The position numbers and the translations under genes were made by a program. A DNA stretch of 34,576 nucleotides from Gammaproteobacteria bacterium. Lineage in GTDB: Bacteria > Pseudomonadota > Gammaproteobacteria > Pseudomonadales > Cellvibrionaceae. Under the pieces are notes generated by a model that made no database searches, was not told the origin of the DNA, and saw nothing but the letters and a program-made list of their open reading frames with translations. Of the stretch, positions 9,231 to 17,717 are shown piece after piece (the first letter of the stretch is position 1; the number at the start of each line of letters is the position of its first letter). Location: contig JANYIO010000235.1 in the NCBI GenBank assembly GCA_025362015.1, positions 1 to 34,576 on the forward strand, in the 5' to 3' direction.

Positions 9231-10613
9231 ATGAACAAAGAGCTTAACCAAAAACCTATTCTACTTATTATTGAAGATGATCGCGGATTGCAAAGTCAAT
9301 TACGCTGGCACTTTGATCAATACGAAACTATTTTTGCAGAAAATCGTCAAGATGCCATTGCTGCCGTGCGTTTGCATGAAGCCTCTGTAATTATCCAGGA
9401 TTTGGGTTTGCCGCCCGATGAAAATGGTGTCGATGAAGGGTTCAAATGCATTCAAGACATTTTACGAATTTCCCCCGCCAGTAAAATCATTGTTATGACC
9501 GGTAAAACGGATCATGAAAACGCGATAAGGGCTGTTGGCTTGGGTGCTTACGATTTTTATCAAAAGCCTGTTGATTCCCACACGCTTGATTTGATTGTGC
9601 AGCGTGCCTTTACCATTTTTGCATTGGAAACTGAAAATCGGCGTCTCAAAATAACCGCTCAAAAACCGCTCGACGGGCTCATCACTAATGACCCCCAAAT
9701 GCTCAAAATTTGCCGACAACTGGAAAAAATTTCTCCTACCACTGTTACTTGTACTCTTCTAGGTGAGAGTGGCACAGGAAAAGAAGTGATGGCGCGCGGA
9801 ATCCATCAGCTAAGCCCGCGTAAAAATAAACGCTTCATTGCCATCAACTGTGCTGCTGTGCCAGAAAATTTAATCGAAAGTGAATTGTTCGGTTATGAAA
9901 AAGGTGCATTTACCGGCGCTAATAAACTTACACTCGGCAAGGTTGAAACAGCGCACGGAGGTACACTGTTTCTCGATGAAATCGGCGATATGCCGCTTAG
10001 TCTTCAGGCAAAGCTACTGCGCTTTTTACAAGAGCGTGTTATTGAGCGCGTCGGTGGGCGCAACGAAATTCCTGTTGATGTGCGTGTGATTTGTGCAACC
10101 AACAAAAATCTGCAAAAAATGGTTAGCGAGGGCAGTTTTCGCGAAGACCTTTTTTATCGCATCTGTGAAATGACCGTAGATATTCCTCCACTGCGTTTTC
10201 GTCAAGGTGACAAAGTATTGTTGGCGCGTCATTTTAAAAACAAATTTGCTACAGAGCACGCCCAACATATTACTGGTTTTACGCCTGATGCTATTGAATC
10301 GATTGAAGGGTATAGCTGGCCGGGCAATATCCGTGAAATGGAAAATAAAATAAAACGCGCTGTTATTATGGCGGACAGTAAATATATTACGCGTGAAGAT
10401 CTCGGCTTGGCTGAAGCAGCAAACTTATCTCTCAACTTACGTCATGTGCGTCAAGAGGCAGAAAAAAACGCGATTTTGCGTGCTCTCAGTATGACGGATA
10501 ACAATATATCTGCAGCGGCCAAACTGCTGGGCATCACTCGCCCAACTTTTTACGATTTAATTAAAAAGTTCGATATGCTACTGCCCAGCTTGGCTGATAC
10601 AGAACACAATTGA
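9231..10613 (+). CDS. prsR: PrsR-type sigma-54 response regulator
   Basis: This is the partner regulator of PrsK and activates sigma-54 promoters. The receiver domain (about 8-125) has E15/D16/D17, phosphoacceptor D57, T90 and K112. The AAA+ domain has Walker A GESGTGKE at 178-185, the sigma-54 contact loop GAFTGA at 225-230 and Walker B LFLDE at 246-250, all intact. A Fis-type helix-turn-helix closes the protein (about 415-450, [21 protein letters not shown]). At 460 residues it has the normal length for the family. AAGGA inside the end of prsK lies 12 nt before the ATG, suggesting translational coupling. The best visible target is the sigma-54-like promoter downstream at 10774. A hairpin follows the stop codon. 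Confidence 0.93.
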   Translation: MNKELNQKPILLIIEDDRGLQSQLRWHFDQYETIFAENRQDAIAAVRLHEASVIIQDLGLPPDENGVDEGFKCIQDILRISPASKIIVMTGKTDHENAIRAVGLGAYDFYQKPVDSHTLDLIVQRAFTIFALETENRRLKITAQKPLDGLITNDPQMLKICRQLEKISPTTVTCTLLGESGTGKEVMARGIHQLSPRKNKRFIAINCAAVPENLIESELFGYEKGAFTGANKLTLGKVETAHGGTLFLDEIGDMPLSLQAKLLRFLQERVIERVGGRNEIPVDVRVICATNKNLQKMVSEGSFREDLFYRICEMTVDIPPLRFRQGDKVLLARHFKNKFATEHAQHITGFTPDAIESIEGYSWPGNIREMENKIKRAVIMADSKYITREDLGLAEAANLSLNLRHVRQEAEKNAILRALSMTDNNISAAAKLLGITRPTFYDLIKKFDMLLPSLADTEHN

Positions 10614-10628
10614 GTTAATTCGTCAGGC

Positions 10629-10644
10629 TCACCCCTTTGGGTGA
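10629..10644 (+). terminator. Hairpin after prsR, possible weak terminator
   Basis: TCACCC and GGGTGA pair perfectly around a four-base loop, 15 nt after the prsR stop. No U run follows, so it may stabilise the mRNA end or only attenuate read-through. Confidence 0.35.
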
Positions 10645-10688
10645 TTCATGTTTAAGAAAAGAGTAAAGTTTGGCTAGCATCCCCATAT

Positions 10689-10710
10689 TTCAAATTTGAA
10701 TATGCATATT
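10689..10710. promoter_or_regulatory. Two overlapping palindromes, candidate activator site
   Basis: TTCAAATTTGAA (10689-10700) and AATATGCATATT (10699-10710) are both perfect 12-bp palindromes sharing two bases. They lie about 65-85 bp upstream of the candidate sigma-54 promoter, the usual distance for enhancer sites of sigma-54 activators. Binding by PrsR is inferred. The AT-rich context means chance palindromes are possible. Confidence 0.35.
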
Positions 10711-10773
10711 AGGCAATGAGTAACCAATTTATCATCATTTTTGACGACTCATTCTCGAAATAAAGAAAATGAA

Positions 10774-10789
10774 TGGCAATTAACATGCT
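10774..10789 (+). promoter_or_regulatory. Candidate sigma-54 (-24/-12) promoter
   Basis: TGGCAATTAACATGCT has the required GG-N10-GC spacing (GG at 10775-10776, GC at 10787-10788) and matches TGGCA of the -24 element. The -12 element reads ATGC rather than TTGC. Transcription would start near 10800, about 90 nt before the lipoprotein gene. It lies directly downstream of a sigma-54 activator gene. Confidence 0.45.
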
Positions 10790-10890
10790 CCATCAAGGAT
10801 AACTGCTATATAAGTATTACAGGAAGGGTCATTGAAGCGGGCCTGGTTCCGATAGATGCTGTCGCCACCCCATAGAAATTAGGTGTAAAA

Positions 10891-11556
10891 ATGTATTTTT
10901 GTTTTTTTGCTCGCGCTAAGGCTATCAGTGCTTTGATTCTGATATCGGTCGTTCTCTCGGCTTGTGGGGGTGGGGTTGCATCAGATGCAGTCCCTCCTAC
11001 GAAAGATCCAGTCGCAGAAACGCCACAAAAATCGAGTTCGTCTGCGATAAGTTCGGTCATAGCTATAAAGCCGTCAAGTGCTGCAGTTGCACTTAGTAGT
11101 AAAGCTAGCATTGCTGCGAGTGTTGCACCCAGCAGTACTGTTAGTAGCTCTGTAGCAGGGGTCGCACTTAGCAGCAAAGCTAGTGGCTCTGCAACAAACA
11201 TTGCACTTAGTAGTAAAGCCAATAGTTCTGTTGCAAGCGTTACACTTAGCAGTAAGGCTGCTAGTAGTTCCTTAGTCAGTAGTAAGGCGGCTAGTAGTAT
11301 TGCAGGAGTATTAGGGGCAACTATTGAATGGGCTCACCCAACGGCTCGAGAAAATGGAGATTATTTGGAGCTAACAGAAATAGGTGGCTATCAAATTCGC
11401 TACAAGGCGCCAACTGCCGCAGTTTTCAGCTACATAACCATCGTGGGAAATGGCACAACCAGCTATGTATTTACGCAATCAATCGTTGGTTTGCAATTGC
11501 AAATTGCGGTTTACGATAGTTCCGGAATATATAGTGATTTTGTGAGCATTAATTAA
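10891..11556 (+). CDS. Ser/Ala-rich lipoprotein with FN3-like C-terminal domain
   Basis: A 221-residue predicted lipoprotein. A hydrophobic signal ends in the lipobox LSAC, with lipidated Cys at 25. Residues about 45-145 are low-complexity Ser/Ala/Val sequence containing five imperfect copies of an LSSKA motif, resembling the polyserine linkers of Cellvibrio and Saccharophagus secreted proteins. The last 80 residues (from ATIEWAHP) look like a fibronectin type III beta-sandwich. AGGTG sits 5 nt before the ATG. Its location between prsR and the exosortase, behind a candidate sigma-54 promoter, suggests a surface protein tied to the exopolysaccharide or exosortase output. It has no PEP-CTERM tail. 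The biochemical role is unknown. Confidence 0.82.
   Translation: MYFCFFARAKAISALILISVVLSACGGGVASDAVPPTKDPVAETPQKSSSSAISSVIAIKPSSAAVALSSKASIAASVAPSSTVSSSVAGVALSSKASGSATNIALSSKANSSVASVTLSSKAASSSLVSSKAASSIAGVLGATIEWAHPTARENGDYLELTEIGGYQIRYKAPTAAVFSYITIVGNGTTSYVFTQSIVGLQLQIAVYDSSGIYSDFVSIN
11089..11303 (+). repeat. Imperfect coding repeats in the lipoprotein linker
   Basis: Copies of a unit like GCACTTAGTAGTAAAGCT begin at 11089, 11164, 11203 and 11242, with a shorter variant near 11271. Spacing varies (75, 39, 39, about 29 nt), always in frame, so the linker probably grew by in-frame duplication. Confidence 0.75.
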
Positions 11557-11569
11557 CGTATTTGTTAGT

Positions 11570-11592
11570 GTTTAGGTGGCGTTTACCTAAAC
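11570..11592 (+). terminator. Probable terminator after the lipoprotein gene
   Basis: GTTTAGGT and ACCTAAAC form a perfect 8-bp stem with a 7-nt loop, 13 nt after the stop. A T-rich but interrupted tract follows (ATTTTCTTCCTTT). It may separate this gene from the exosortase gene. Confidence 0.45.
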
Positions 11593-11680
11593 CGGGATTT
11601 TCTTCCTTTGCTACATAACATCTCGGCCTGAATTGCCTTTAATGGTAAGTTGCCTTTCATGATCAGGTATAGCAGTATTC

Positions 11681-13183
11681 ATGATTTTTAGGTGCTGTGA
11701 TGCTATGGATGTATCTCAAAAGTTGCATGAAAAGCAAGCTAGCCTAACTATTCTTGGCTTGGTGGCATTTGTAGCCTGCCTTTTTTCTCCCTCTATTAGT
11801 CCCCTTTTGTCCAGATGGCTTAAGTTGAATCAAGACTTAAGCCATGGCTTACCTACGCTTGCGATTTTTATTTTTTTTATTTGGCACATATCTCCAGTGA
11901 AGCAGGAGAGAGATTCGCGCCGAATCTATTGGCTGTTATGCGTAACTCTCTCGCTGCTTTCATTTACTTGGTATCTTTTTCAAAGCATCAATATTGAGCT
12001 TCCTGGCGCATTGCTGTTAATTCTGGTACTGGTGGTTTACATAGCCGCATGCTTTTCAAGTGGTACCGCGTTTGATCTGTTGCCGTTCATGGGTTTATTT
12101 TTATTTGTTGTGCCTATTTTGGCTGAGCTCAATGATCTGTTGGTCAAGCTCAGCAGTTTTGTTGTAGGTGTGTGGGTTAATGCCATTGAATTAACCGCAG
12201 TGATTGAAGGCAATAATATTTTAATTCCCAGTGGCCGTATATTGATTGCAGATGGCTGCTCAGGCTTGCGTTACTTAAGCATTACGGTGTTGTTGGCGTA
12301 CATTATCTGCTTATTAAATGGCTACAATCTGCGTCAAAGTATGCTCACGCTTTTGTGTGCAACTTGCTTAGGGTTATTGACCAACTGGATAAGAATATTT
12401 CTGCTGGTGTTGATAGGCTATCACTCGGATATGCAAAGCAGATTGATGCATGATCACGAGATTTTCGGTTGGATTTTATTTATTTTAATCATAATGCCGG
12501 CCATTTATTGGGCGCCCATCATCCGTAGAAATATTGATTTCATGGTTAAAGTTTCTGCGTGTAAACCCTTAATTCCCACTTTGTTTTTGGCGCTAGGTCC
12601 GGTACTCTTTTTTAGTGCATTGCACTCTGAATTGTCCAATAACAAACTCAATTTGAATGGCTTAGCTGTGACTGAATCAGCTATGACTGAAGTAACTGAC
12701 AAGTCAGCAGTATGGATTCCCATTGATTTTTCTTTCTCGACAGAAAAAGTGACTCGTTTTTTTTCTGTCGATGGAATAATTGCACGGCTTGATCTGGCAA
12801 AATTTACTCCCTCATCCTCTTCAGAAAAACTGGTTCCCTATATCCAAAGTGTACTGCCTAAAGATGATTGGATGGCGACTGATCAGAAAGCTAATATTAG
12901 CTTCGATCACTTTGAATCAACCATACTCAAAAATATTAATTCATCACAAAAAATACTGTTATTACATCAATTTAATGTTGGGAATAGTGCTGCCGGTTCA
13001 TATAGATTGGCGAAACTATTGCAATTAAAGGCCAAATTTTCCGGCCAAAATTTTTTCGGTTTGCTAACCATTCAGGCCAACTGCAAAACGGATTGTATTA
13101 ATGAAATGGGCGCGCTCAAAAAAATAACAGAAAACTGGCAGCTCAATAAATTTAATAACACTCAAAAAATAAGTCATGAGTAA
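11681..13183 (+). CDS. Exosortase with C-terminal EpsI-like domain
   Basis: Exosortases are membrane cysteine proteases that recognise the PEP-CTERM tail of exported proteins. Residues about 20-285 form a multi-pass membrane domain. The catalytic triad is visible: C193 in ADGCSGLRY, R238 in TNWIRIF and H259 in HEIFGW. The N-terminal SHG motif (H55) is also present. After a last membrane segment (about 294-312), roughly 190 soluble residues resemble EpsI, with a DDW motif near the middle and a conserved Ala-rich helix at AAGSYRLAKLL. EpsI is normally associated with or fused to EpsH-type exosortases. The start could also be ATG at 11705, which has AGGTG 10 nt upstream. No PEP-CTERM substrate is visible in this window. 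The subfamily (XrtA or another) is not decided here. Confidence 0.88.
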   Translation: MIFRCCDAMDVSQKLHEKQASLTILGLVAFVACLFSPSISPLLSRWLKLNQDLSHGLPTLAIFIFFIWHISPVKQERDSRRIYWLLCVTLSLLSFTWYLFQSINIELPGALLLILVLVVYIAACFSSGTAFDLLPFMGLFLFVVPILAELNDLLVKLSSFVVGVWVNAIELTAVIEGNNILIPSGRILIADGCSGLRYLSITVLLAYIICLLNGYNLRQSMLTLLCATCLGLLTNWIRIFLLVLIGYHSDMQSRLMHDHEIFGWILFILIIMPAIYWAPIIRRNIDFMVKVSACKPLIPTLFLALGPVLFFSALHSELSNNKLNLNGLAVTESAMTEVTDKSAVWIPIDFSFSTEKVTRFFSVDGIIARLDLAKFTPSSSSEKLVPYIQSVLPKDDWMATDQKANISFDHFESTILKNINSSQKILLLHQFNVGNSAAGSYRLAKLLQLKAKFSGQNFFGLLTIQANCKTDCINEMGALKKITENWQLNKFNNTQKISHE

Positions 13184-13194
13184 ATTATTTGATG

Positions 13195-13224
13195 GAATAG
13201 TTGGATGCTAATATTCAACTATTC
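13195..13224. terminator. Inverted repeat between convergent genes
   Basis: GAATAGTTG (13195-13203) and CAACTATTC (13216-13224) are perfect 9-bp arms with a 12-nt loop. On the plus strand GTCAGAATATTTTTT follows. It begins 11 nt after the exosortase stop and overlaps the stop codon of the convergent aminotransferase. It probably ends exosortase transcription; its AT-rich stem makes this moderate. Confidence 0.5.
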
Positions 13225-14360
13225 GTCAGAATATTTTTTATGCGTTGTATATGCTTCCTCGAAACATATTCGTGCGTAGGTAAGGTTAAGAAGCGATGTG
13301 CAAAACATTGCGCATTCTTAATATTTACATGTACCTCTATTAGACCTTCAACACCTGAAATCTCTACAATCGCGCGCTGATACATCGGCGAGCAACCAAG
13401 CCCTGCCGCACTTAACTTACGTAACATGTTGTCGCGGATATTATTATCAGCACATAAGAGCGGATAACGCAGCAATTGCTTTCTGCGTGCGGTTAGTAGG
13501 GATGTTAAGTGCTGTAGGCTGGTAGTGGTGCATAGCTCATCGTAAGCCCGCTCCGCAATGCTGCTTCTTAATTCATGCAAGCTCAGGTTGGCCATAAACA
13601 ATGCTTTACGAAAGCTATCCATAGCAATAATTGTTGTCATTGGATGATATTGAGTTTCCCCCAATTTTAAAAAGGGTGCGCGATTCAAATAACAATATAA
13701 GTGCGGATGCAACAACACATTAAACGCTAGCAGTTTTACGCGTTGCTTTACGCCATCTAAAAAGCTATTGGCGGCCTGCTGAACCAACTCAGAAACAATA
13801 ATTTCTTCTTTGGAAAATAATACACCGCCACCGAGTAAGCTTAATGGTTTGCCTCTACCGAACGAAAACAAAACATAATCTGATGCAAACTCGTGTTCTT
13901 GAAAGTTTGCAGGAAACCACTGTGCATTATCTTCAATAAGCTTAATGTTGGTGTTTCCTAGCATTGCGCGAATATCTGCAAGCCGTTCTTTTATACCTAA
14001 AAAATTTACGGCAATAATGGCAATGACGTCGGAATTTATTGCATTTTTTAATGCATCCAGGTCATAACTTGCATCGGTAAGATTAATATCAACAGCAAGT
14101 GGCTTCACTCCTGCAAAAACAGCAGCAGCCACTAAGTCGGGACAGCAATAACCCGGGATAATGACTTTCGGATTTTTTACGTGCGGGGTTTTAGCCTTCG
14201 CATCCGCAAGTGCTAACGCCAGTGCCGAAGTTCCGGAGTCCACCCAAGTAGCGCTATAACCTGTGAGTTGATAGGCAAAGGTATTGGGCTTTTTTGTGAT
14301 GGTAATATTATTGCCCGCAGGCGCTAAATCACCGCGAATTAACGCGCAGAAGGTTTCCAT
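13215..14360 (-). CDS. DegT/DnrJ/EryC1-type PLP aminotransferase
   Basis: Fold I PLP enzyme of 381 residues, of the family that aminates nucleotide-sugar ketones. It has the cofactor-phosphate loop DSGTSAL (41-47), the IEDNAQ motif with cofactor-binding D144 and Q147, and probable Schiff-base lysine K171 in FGRGKPLSLLGGG. The C-terminal half is less conserved than in classic sugar aminotransferases, so the substrate is uncertain. The start overlaps the end of the upstream GT2 gene by 22 nt, so the two are translationally coupled and probably act on the same glycan. A double-Cys YCCPD motif near residue 71 is where the family usually has a P-x-x-T-type segment. A non-sugar substrate remains possible. 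Confidence 0.78.
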   Translation of the reverse strand: METFCALIRGDLAPAGNNITITKKPNTFAYQLTGYSATWVDSGTSALALALADAKAKTPHVKNPKVIIPGYCCPDLVAAAVFAGVKPLAVDINLTDASYDLDALKNAINSDVIAIIAVNFLGIKERLADIRAMLGNTNIKLIEDNAQWFPANFQEHEFASDYVLFSFGRGKPLSLLGGGVLFSKEEIIVSELVQQAANSFLDGVKQRVKLLAFNVLLHPHLYCYLNRAPFLKLGETQYHPMTTIIAMDSFRKALFMANLSLHELRSSIAERAYDELCTTTSLQHLTSLLTARRKQLLRYPLLCADNNIRDNMLRKLSAAGLGCSPMYQRAIVEISGVEGLIEVHVNIKNAQCFAHRFLTLPTHEYVSRKHIQRIKNILTNS

Positions 14361-15481
14361 GTTGTCATTCTCTGGCCAGCAAGAAACTTAACTGCAGCAT
14401 CCAGCAAAGCAACATTAACTTGCACGAAAAAATAAATTAATTTTACCGGGCCTATGTTGCGCAAGTTCGGTAAAAAATGCGCGACCAAAGCTATGCCATA
14501 AAATAAAAATTGCCCGATAAATACCAGTGTATACATAAAACTTTGATTCGCGATTAGCGCAGAAATAATAAAGAATACCATGAAGAACCAGGGCGCTAGC
14601 CAACGCATTAACTTGTGCGAAATAACTTGTAATGCAAACAAGCCGTGCTGCTGAATATTCATGACTTCTTTGTGGCGAGATAAGCCGGTCATGCCCCTGA
14701 TAACAGTGCGAATTTTGCGTTGATATTCTTTGGATGGATCTTGCAAGTCTTGATAAAAGCCCAGAACATCCGGTGCGCTCACCGCCCTTAATCCCGCCTT
14801 CATAGCATTTAAGGCAGTATTAAAATCACTGGGGCAATGAATGTCCCATTCCTGGCAAATACTTTTTCGTGCTGCAAAAAAAGAACCGCTTAAACCTACA
14901 AGACCTGCGAGTTGTGATTCTTGTTTGCGCAGCCACATTTCGTATTTTACATAAGCTCCTTCGCCTGCTATTGAGCCATCCTTACTCATAAATCGATCTT
15001 CGCTGGAAACTGCACCAATAGAAGTATCCGAGAAATAACGTTCCAATTTCACCAATGCATCTGCGGGAATCTGTGTCGCGACATCAGAAAAAACTAAGAC
15101 ATCGCCTTTAGCTTGTTTGATGGCTGTTAGCTGCGCGTTTTCTTTGCCCAAGCGTTCGGCAGCGCGTACCAAGCGAACACCGCGATCTGCATATTCAGCC
15201 ACAATCGCATCGGTAGCATCTTCCGAGCAATCTGAAGCAACAATTAACTCCAGGCGCATCGCATCAAAATGAATCGCTAGTGTATTTTCGATTTTCTCGC
15301 GAATGCGTCGCTCTTCATTATATGCGGTCACAATTAAGGTCATAAATACCGGGGCGCTAGACTTGGCCGCCTGAACCTCTTGAGTGCCACGAGTCATGGC
15401 GACTATTTTTAATACGAACGGGTACAAGAAATAACTGTATACAGCGGCAATTCCTGAAATCCAAAATAAAAGCGTTAACAT
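14339..15481 (-). CDS. Membrane-bound GT2 family glycosyltransferase
   Basis: A 380-residue inner-membrane glycosyltransferase. One N-terminal membrane segment (about 1-25) anchors a GT-A domain with LIVTAYNEE, the ASDCSEDATD nucleotide-binding loop and FSDVAT as the likely metal-binding region. QRKIRT near residue 255 stands in for the processive QxxRW motif. Three or four C-terminal membrane segments follow. This layout fits enzymes that extend or start an exopolysaccharide on a lipid carrier. GAGGAA lies 7 nt upstream of the ATG. It is divergent from the GT4 gene at 15594. The sugar transferred cannot be told. Confidence 0.85.
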   Translation of the reverse strand: MLTLLFWISGIAAVYSYFLYPFVLKIVAMTRGTQEVQAAKSSAPVFMTLIVTAYNEERRIREKIENTLAIHFDAMRLELIVASDCSEDATDAIVAEYADRGVRLVRAAERLGKENAQLTAIKQAKGDVLVFSDVATQIPADALVKLERYFSDTSIGAVSSEDRFMSKDGSIAGEGAYVKYEMWLRKQESQLAGLVGLSGSFFAARKSICQEWDIHCPSDFNTALNAMKAGLRAVSAPDVLGFYQDLQDPSKEYQRKIRTVIRGMTGLSRHKEVMNIQQHGLFALQVISHKLMRWLAPWFFMVFFIISALIANQSFMYTLVFIGQFLFYGIALVAHFLPNLRNIGPVKLIYFFVQVNVALLDAAVKFLAGQRMTTWKPSAR

Positions 15482-15497
15482 TTTTATTCCTCAGTGT

Positions 15498-15524
15498 CTT
15501 TTCCTAAAGCCCCTTTTCCTAAAG
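15498..15524 (-). repeat. Direct repeat in the leader of the GT2 gene
   Basis: CTTTTCCTAAAG occurs at 15498-15509 and 15513-15524. On the coding (minus) strand each copy reads CTTTAGGAAAAG and contains a Shine-Dalgarno-like AGGAAAAG. The true ribosome site GAGGAA lies nearer the start. Confidence 0.7.
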
Positions 15525-15593
15525 ATCAGGAACCGTTAATATCCCAATCCCTGAATGTGCAGTTAAGCAACATCAGCTAAGGACGCGTCACAA

Positions 15594-16706
15594 ATGCCAA
15601 TTCTAAACCGCCCATTGCGCGTAATGCACATTATTTCTGGTGATCTTTGGGCTGGTGCCGAGGTGCAAGCATTTACCCTGCTGCTGCAATTGCATGCAAA
15701 AGTAGACTTGCAGGTTATCATCATGAATCAGGGTGAGTTATTGCAACGGCTACAAAGCCTCAATATTCCAGTTACTGTGGTATTGGAATCTCAGCAAAGT
15801 AGCCTAAGTATCATTCGCGAGATTACTCGTCTGATTTGTAAGTTTAAACCGGATGTTCTTCATACTCATCGGCAAAAAGAAAACATTTTTGGTAATATCG
15901 CCAACTGCATAGCAACGCTCTTCACGGGTAATTATACAAGATCTGTACGTACCAGCCACGGCGCCCCCGAATTTTTACCTGTCGGTAAGCGGCGCATTCA
16001 GGTCTGGCTAGATAATTGGACTGGCCGTTATCTTCAGCATGCCATCATCGCTGTATCCCAGGATTTAGCGATGAAGCTTGCAAAAATTTTCCCTGCCAAA
16101 AATATTCACGTCATTCGTAATGGTGTAGATCAGGCTTCCCTTTTGGCTCAAGCGCATGAAGCTGATTTTCGTACCAATGCACCGAACCATAAACATATAG
16201 GCGTAGTCGGTCGGCTCGAGTCGGTAAAACGAATTGATATTTTTTTGGATATGGCCGCAATATTGATGGGCCAGCTAGCATCATCGCAAGCGCTAAAATT
16301 TCATATCATTGGCGACGGAAAATTAAGAGCTGCAATGGAAAAGAAAACACAACAGCTTGGTTTAAATGAGCATATCCATTTTCATGGGCACAGGCAGGAT
16401 ATGGCATCATGCATCAAATCGCTCGACATGCTGGTGATGTGTTCAGATCATGAGGGGACGCCAATGACGGCACTCGAAGCCATGGCGTTAGGGACACCAC
16501 TGATTGGCCATAGTACCGGTGGGCTAATCGATATTTTACAGGATTACCCGGAGTTGCTTGTTACTAACCATTCGCCAGAAGGTTACGCTGTTAAAGTAAA
16601 GTCTTTGCTTCTGTCGGATAAAATAAAAGTTTGCTTGAATCTATCTTATACTGCCGAACAAAATATGGCGGATACTTTCAATTTGTATAACAGTATCCGA
16701 AATTAA
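15594..16706 (+). CDS. GT4 family glycosyltransferase
   Basis: A 370-residue cytosolic GT-B enzyme and the first gene of a plus-strand glycan operon. The N-terminal Rossmann half opens with MHIISGDLWAGAEVQA, the acceptor-side glycine loop. The C-terminal half contains the VGRLESVKRIDI donor loop and the retaining GT4 E-x7-E motif in SDHEGTPMTALEAMALGTP. GT4 enzymes of this type are regular members of exosortase-linked exopolysaccharide loci. AGGA about 10 nt upstream supports the start. The donor sugar is unknown. Confidence 0.88.
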   Translation: MPILNRPLRVMHIISGDLWAGAEVQAFTLLLQLHAKVDLQVIIMNQGELLQRLQSLNIPVTVVLESQQSSLSIIREITRLICKFKPDVLHTHRQKENIFGNIANCIATLFTGNYTRSVRTSHGAPEFLPVGKRRIQVWLDNWTGRYLQHAIIAVSQDLAMKLAKIFPAKNIHVIRNGVDQASLLAQAHEADFRTNAPNHKHIGVVGRLESVKRIDIFLDMAAILMGQLASSQALKFHIIGDGKLRAAMEKKTQQLGLNEHIHFHGHRQDMASCIKSLDMLVMCSDHEGTPMTALEAMALGTPLIGHSTGGLIDILQDYPELLVTNHSPEGYAVKVKSLLLSDKIKVCLNLSYTAEQNMADTFNLYNSIRN

Positions 16707-16778
16707 GCAACATTTTAATAGGCAGTATTAAGCAACAACCCTACACACTTGTAATGTACATTAAACCGAGCTAGTAAC

Positions 16779-17717
16779 ATGAATCAGCAGCCCATTATCA
16801 GCGTAGTAATATGCACCTATAACAATGCAGATTCATTGAAGATTACGCTGCAACAATTATCCGCTCAAACAACACCGCACAATGGTAATGTTGAAATTAT
16901 TCTCGTAGATAACAATTCTTCGGATTATACAAAAAAAATCTGCCTCGATTTTGCACAACAAACAACAATAACCAACTCCTATTTTTTTGAGCAGCGCCAA
17001 GGGTTGTCGCACGCACGCAATACCGGTGTTGCTCAGGCCAGAGGAGAATATATTTTATTTACCGATGACGATGCGGATATACCGCCTTATTGGTTGGATG
17101 TTTATTTACAACAAATTGACAAAAACAAACCTGATTGTCTTTACAGTCGAATTAATATTATTTGGGACAAAGACAAGCCTTGGTGGTTTTTGCCGGAATA
17201 TACCCCGTGTTTTGTTGGCGTCGACTATGGCAAAGAGCCCCTCACAATTACTGATATTCATAAGGAGTTTTACGGTAAAAATTTCTGCATGAAAAAATCA
17301 TTAATTCTTGAGTTGGGCGGCTTTGATCCCGCGCTTGGCAGAAATGGATCAAAATTAATTGCCGGTGAAGAAACTCTGCTTTACAGAAGAATGATCGAGC
17401 AAAAAAAACATCTGATCTATTTTCCAGGCGCACCTGTTGGTCACCGGTTAAAAGATCGCGAATATTTGGCTGAAAATATTAAAAAACAGTTTATTGATGG
17501 AGCTTATTCTGCACATCATATTGCCAAAATTATGGCAAGAAAGAGATTTTTGGGGCGCCCGGCACGAGCACTTATTGATAGCCTTATTGCTTTGACCAAA
17601 TCATCTGCGCTTTGTGCCCGGTATTGGATAATAGGTAAGAAGCCTGAATGCTATTACCATTATCTAAACACATTAAAAAATATTACCTTTATTAAATTAT
17701 GGATGTTGTCGAAGTGA
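16779..17717 (+). CDS. GT2 family glycosyltransferase
   Basis: A 312-residue inverting GT-A enzyme without obvious membrane segments. It shows VVICTYNNADSL at the N-terminus, DNNSSD in the nucleotide loop, GLSHARNTG, and a metal-binding TDDDAD stretch near residue 97. The middle carries FCMKKSLILELGGFDPALG, the usual GT2 acceptor-side segment. It overlaps the next GT4 gene by 19 nt, so both are translated together. It probably adds one sugar of the repeat unit. Confidence 0.86.
   Translation: MNQQPIISVVICTYNNADSLKITLQQLSAQTTPHNGNVEIILVDNNSSDYTKKICLDFAQQTTITNSYFFEQRQGLSHARNTGVAQARGEYILFTDDDADIPPYWLDVYLQQIDKNKPDCLYSRINIIWDKDKPWWFLPEYTPCFVGVDYGKEPLTITDIHKEFYGKNFCMKKSLILELGGFDPALGRNGSKLIAGEETLLYRRMIEQKKHLIYFPGAPVGHRLKDREYLAENIKKQFIDGAYSAHHIAKIMARKRFLGRPARALIDSLIALTKSSALCARYWIIGKKPECYYHYLNTLKNITFIKLWMLSK

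Noticed and set aside
10848-10868. A second sigma-54-like site near the lipoprotein start
   Set aside because: The GG to GC spacing is 11 nt, not 10.
10806-11222. A 138-residue minus-strand frame opposite the Ser/Ala-rich lipoprotein
   Set aside because: It mirrors the low-complexity repeat codons of the plus-strand gene, which has a lipobox and a good ribosome site. The minus frame has no recognisable domain.
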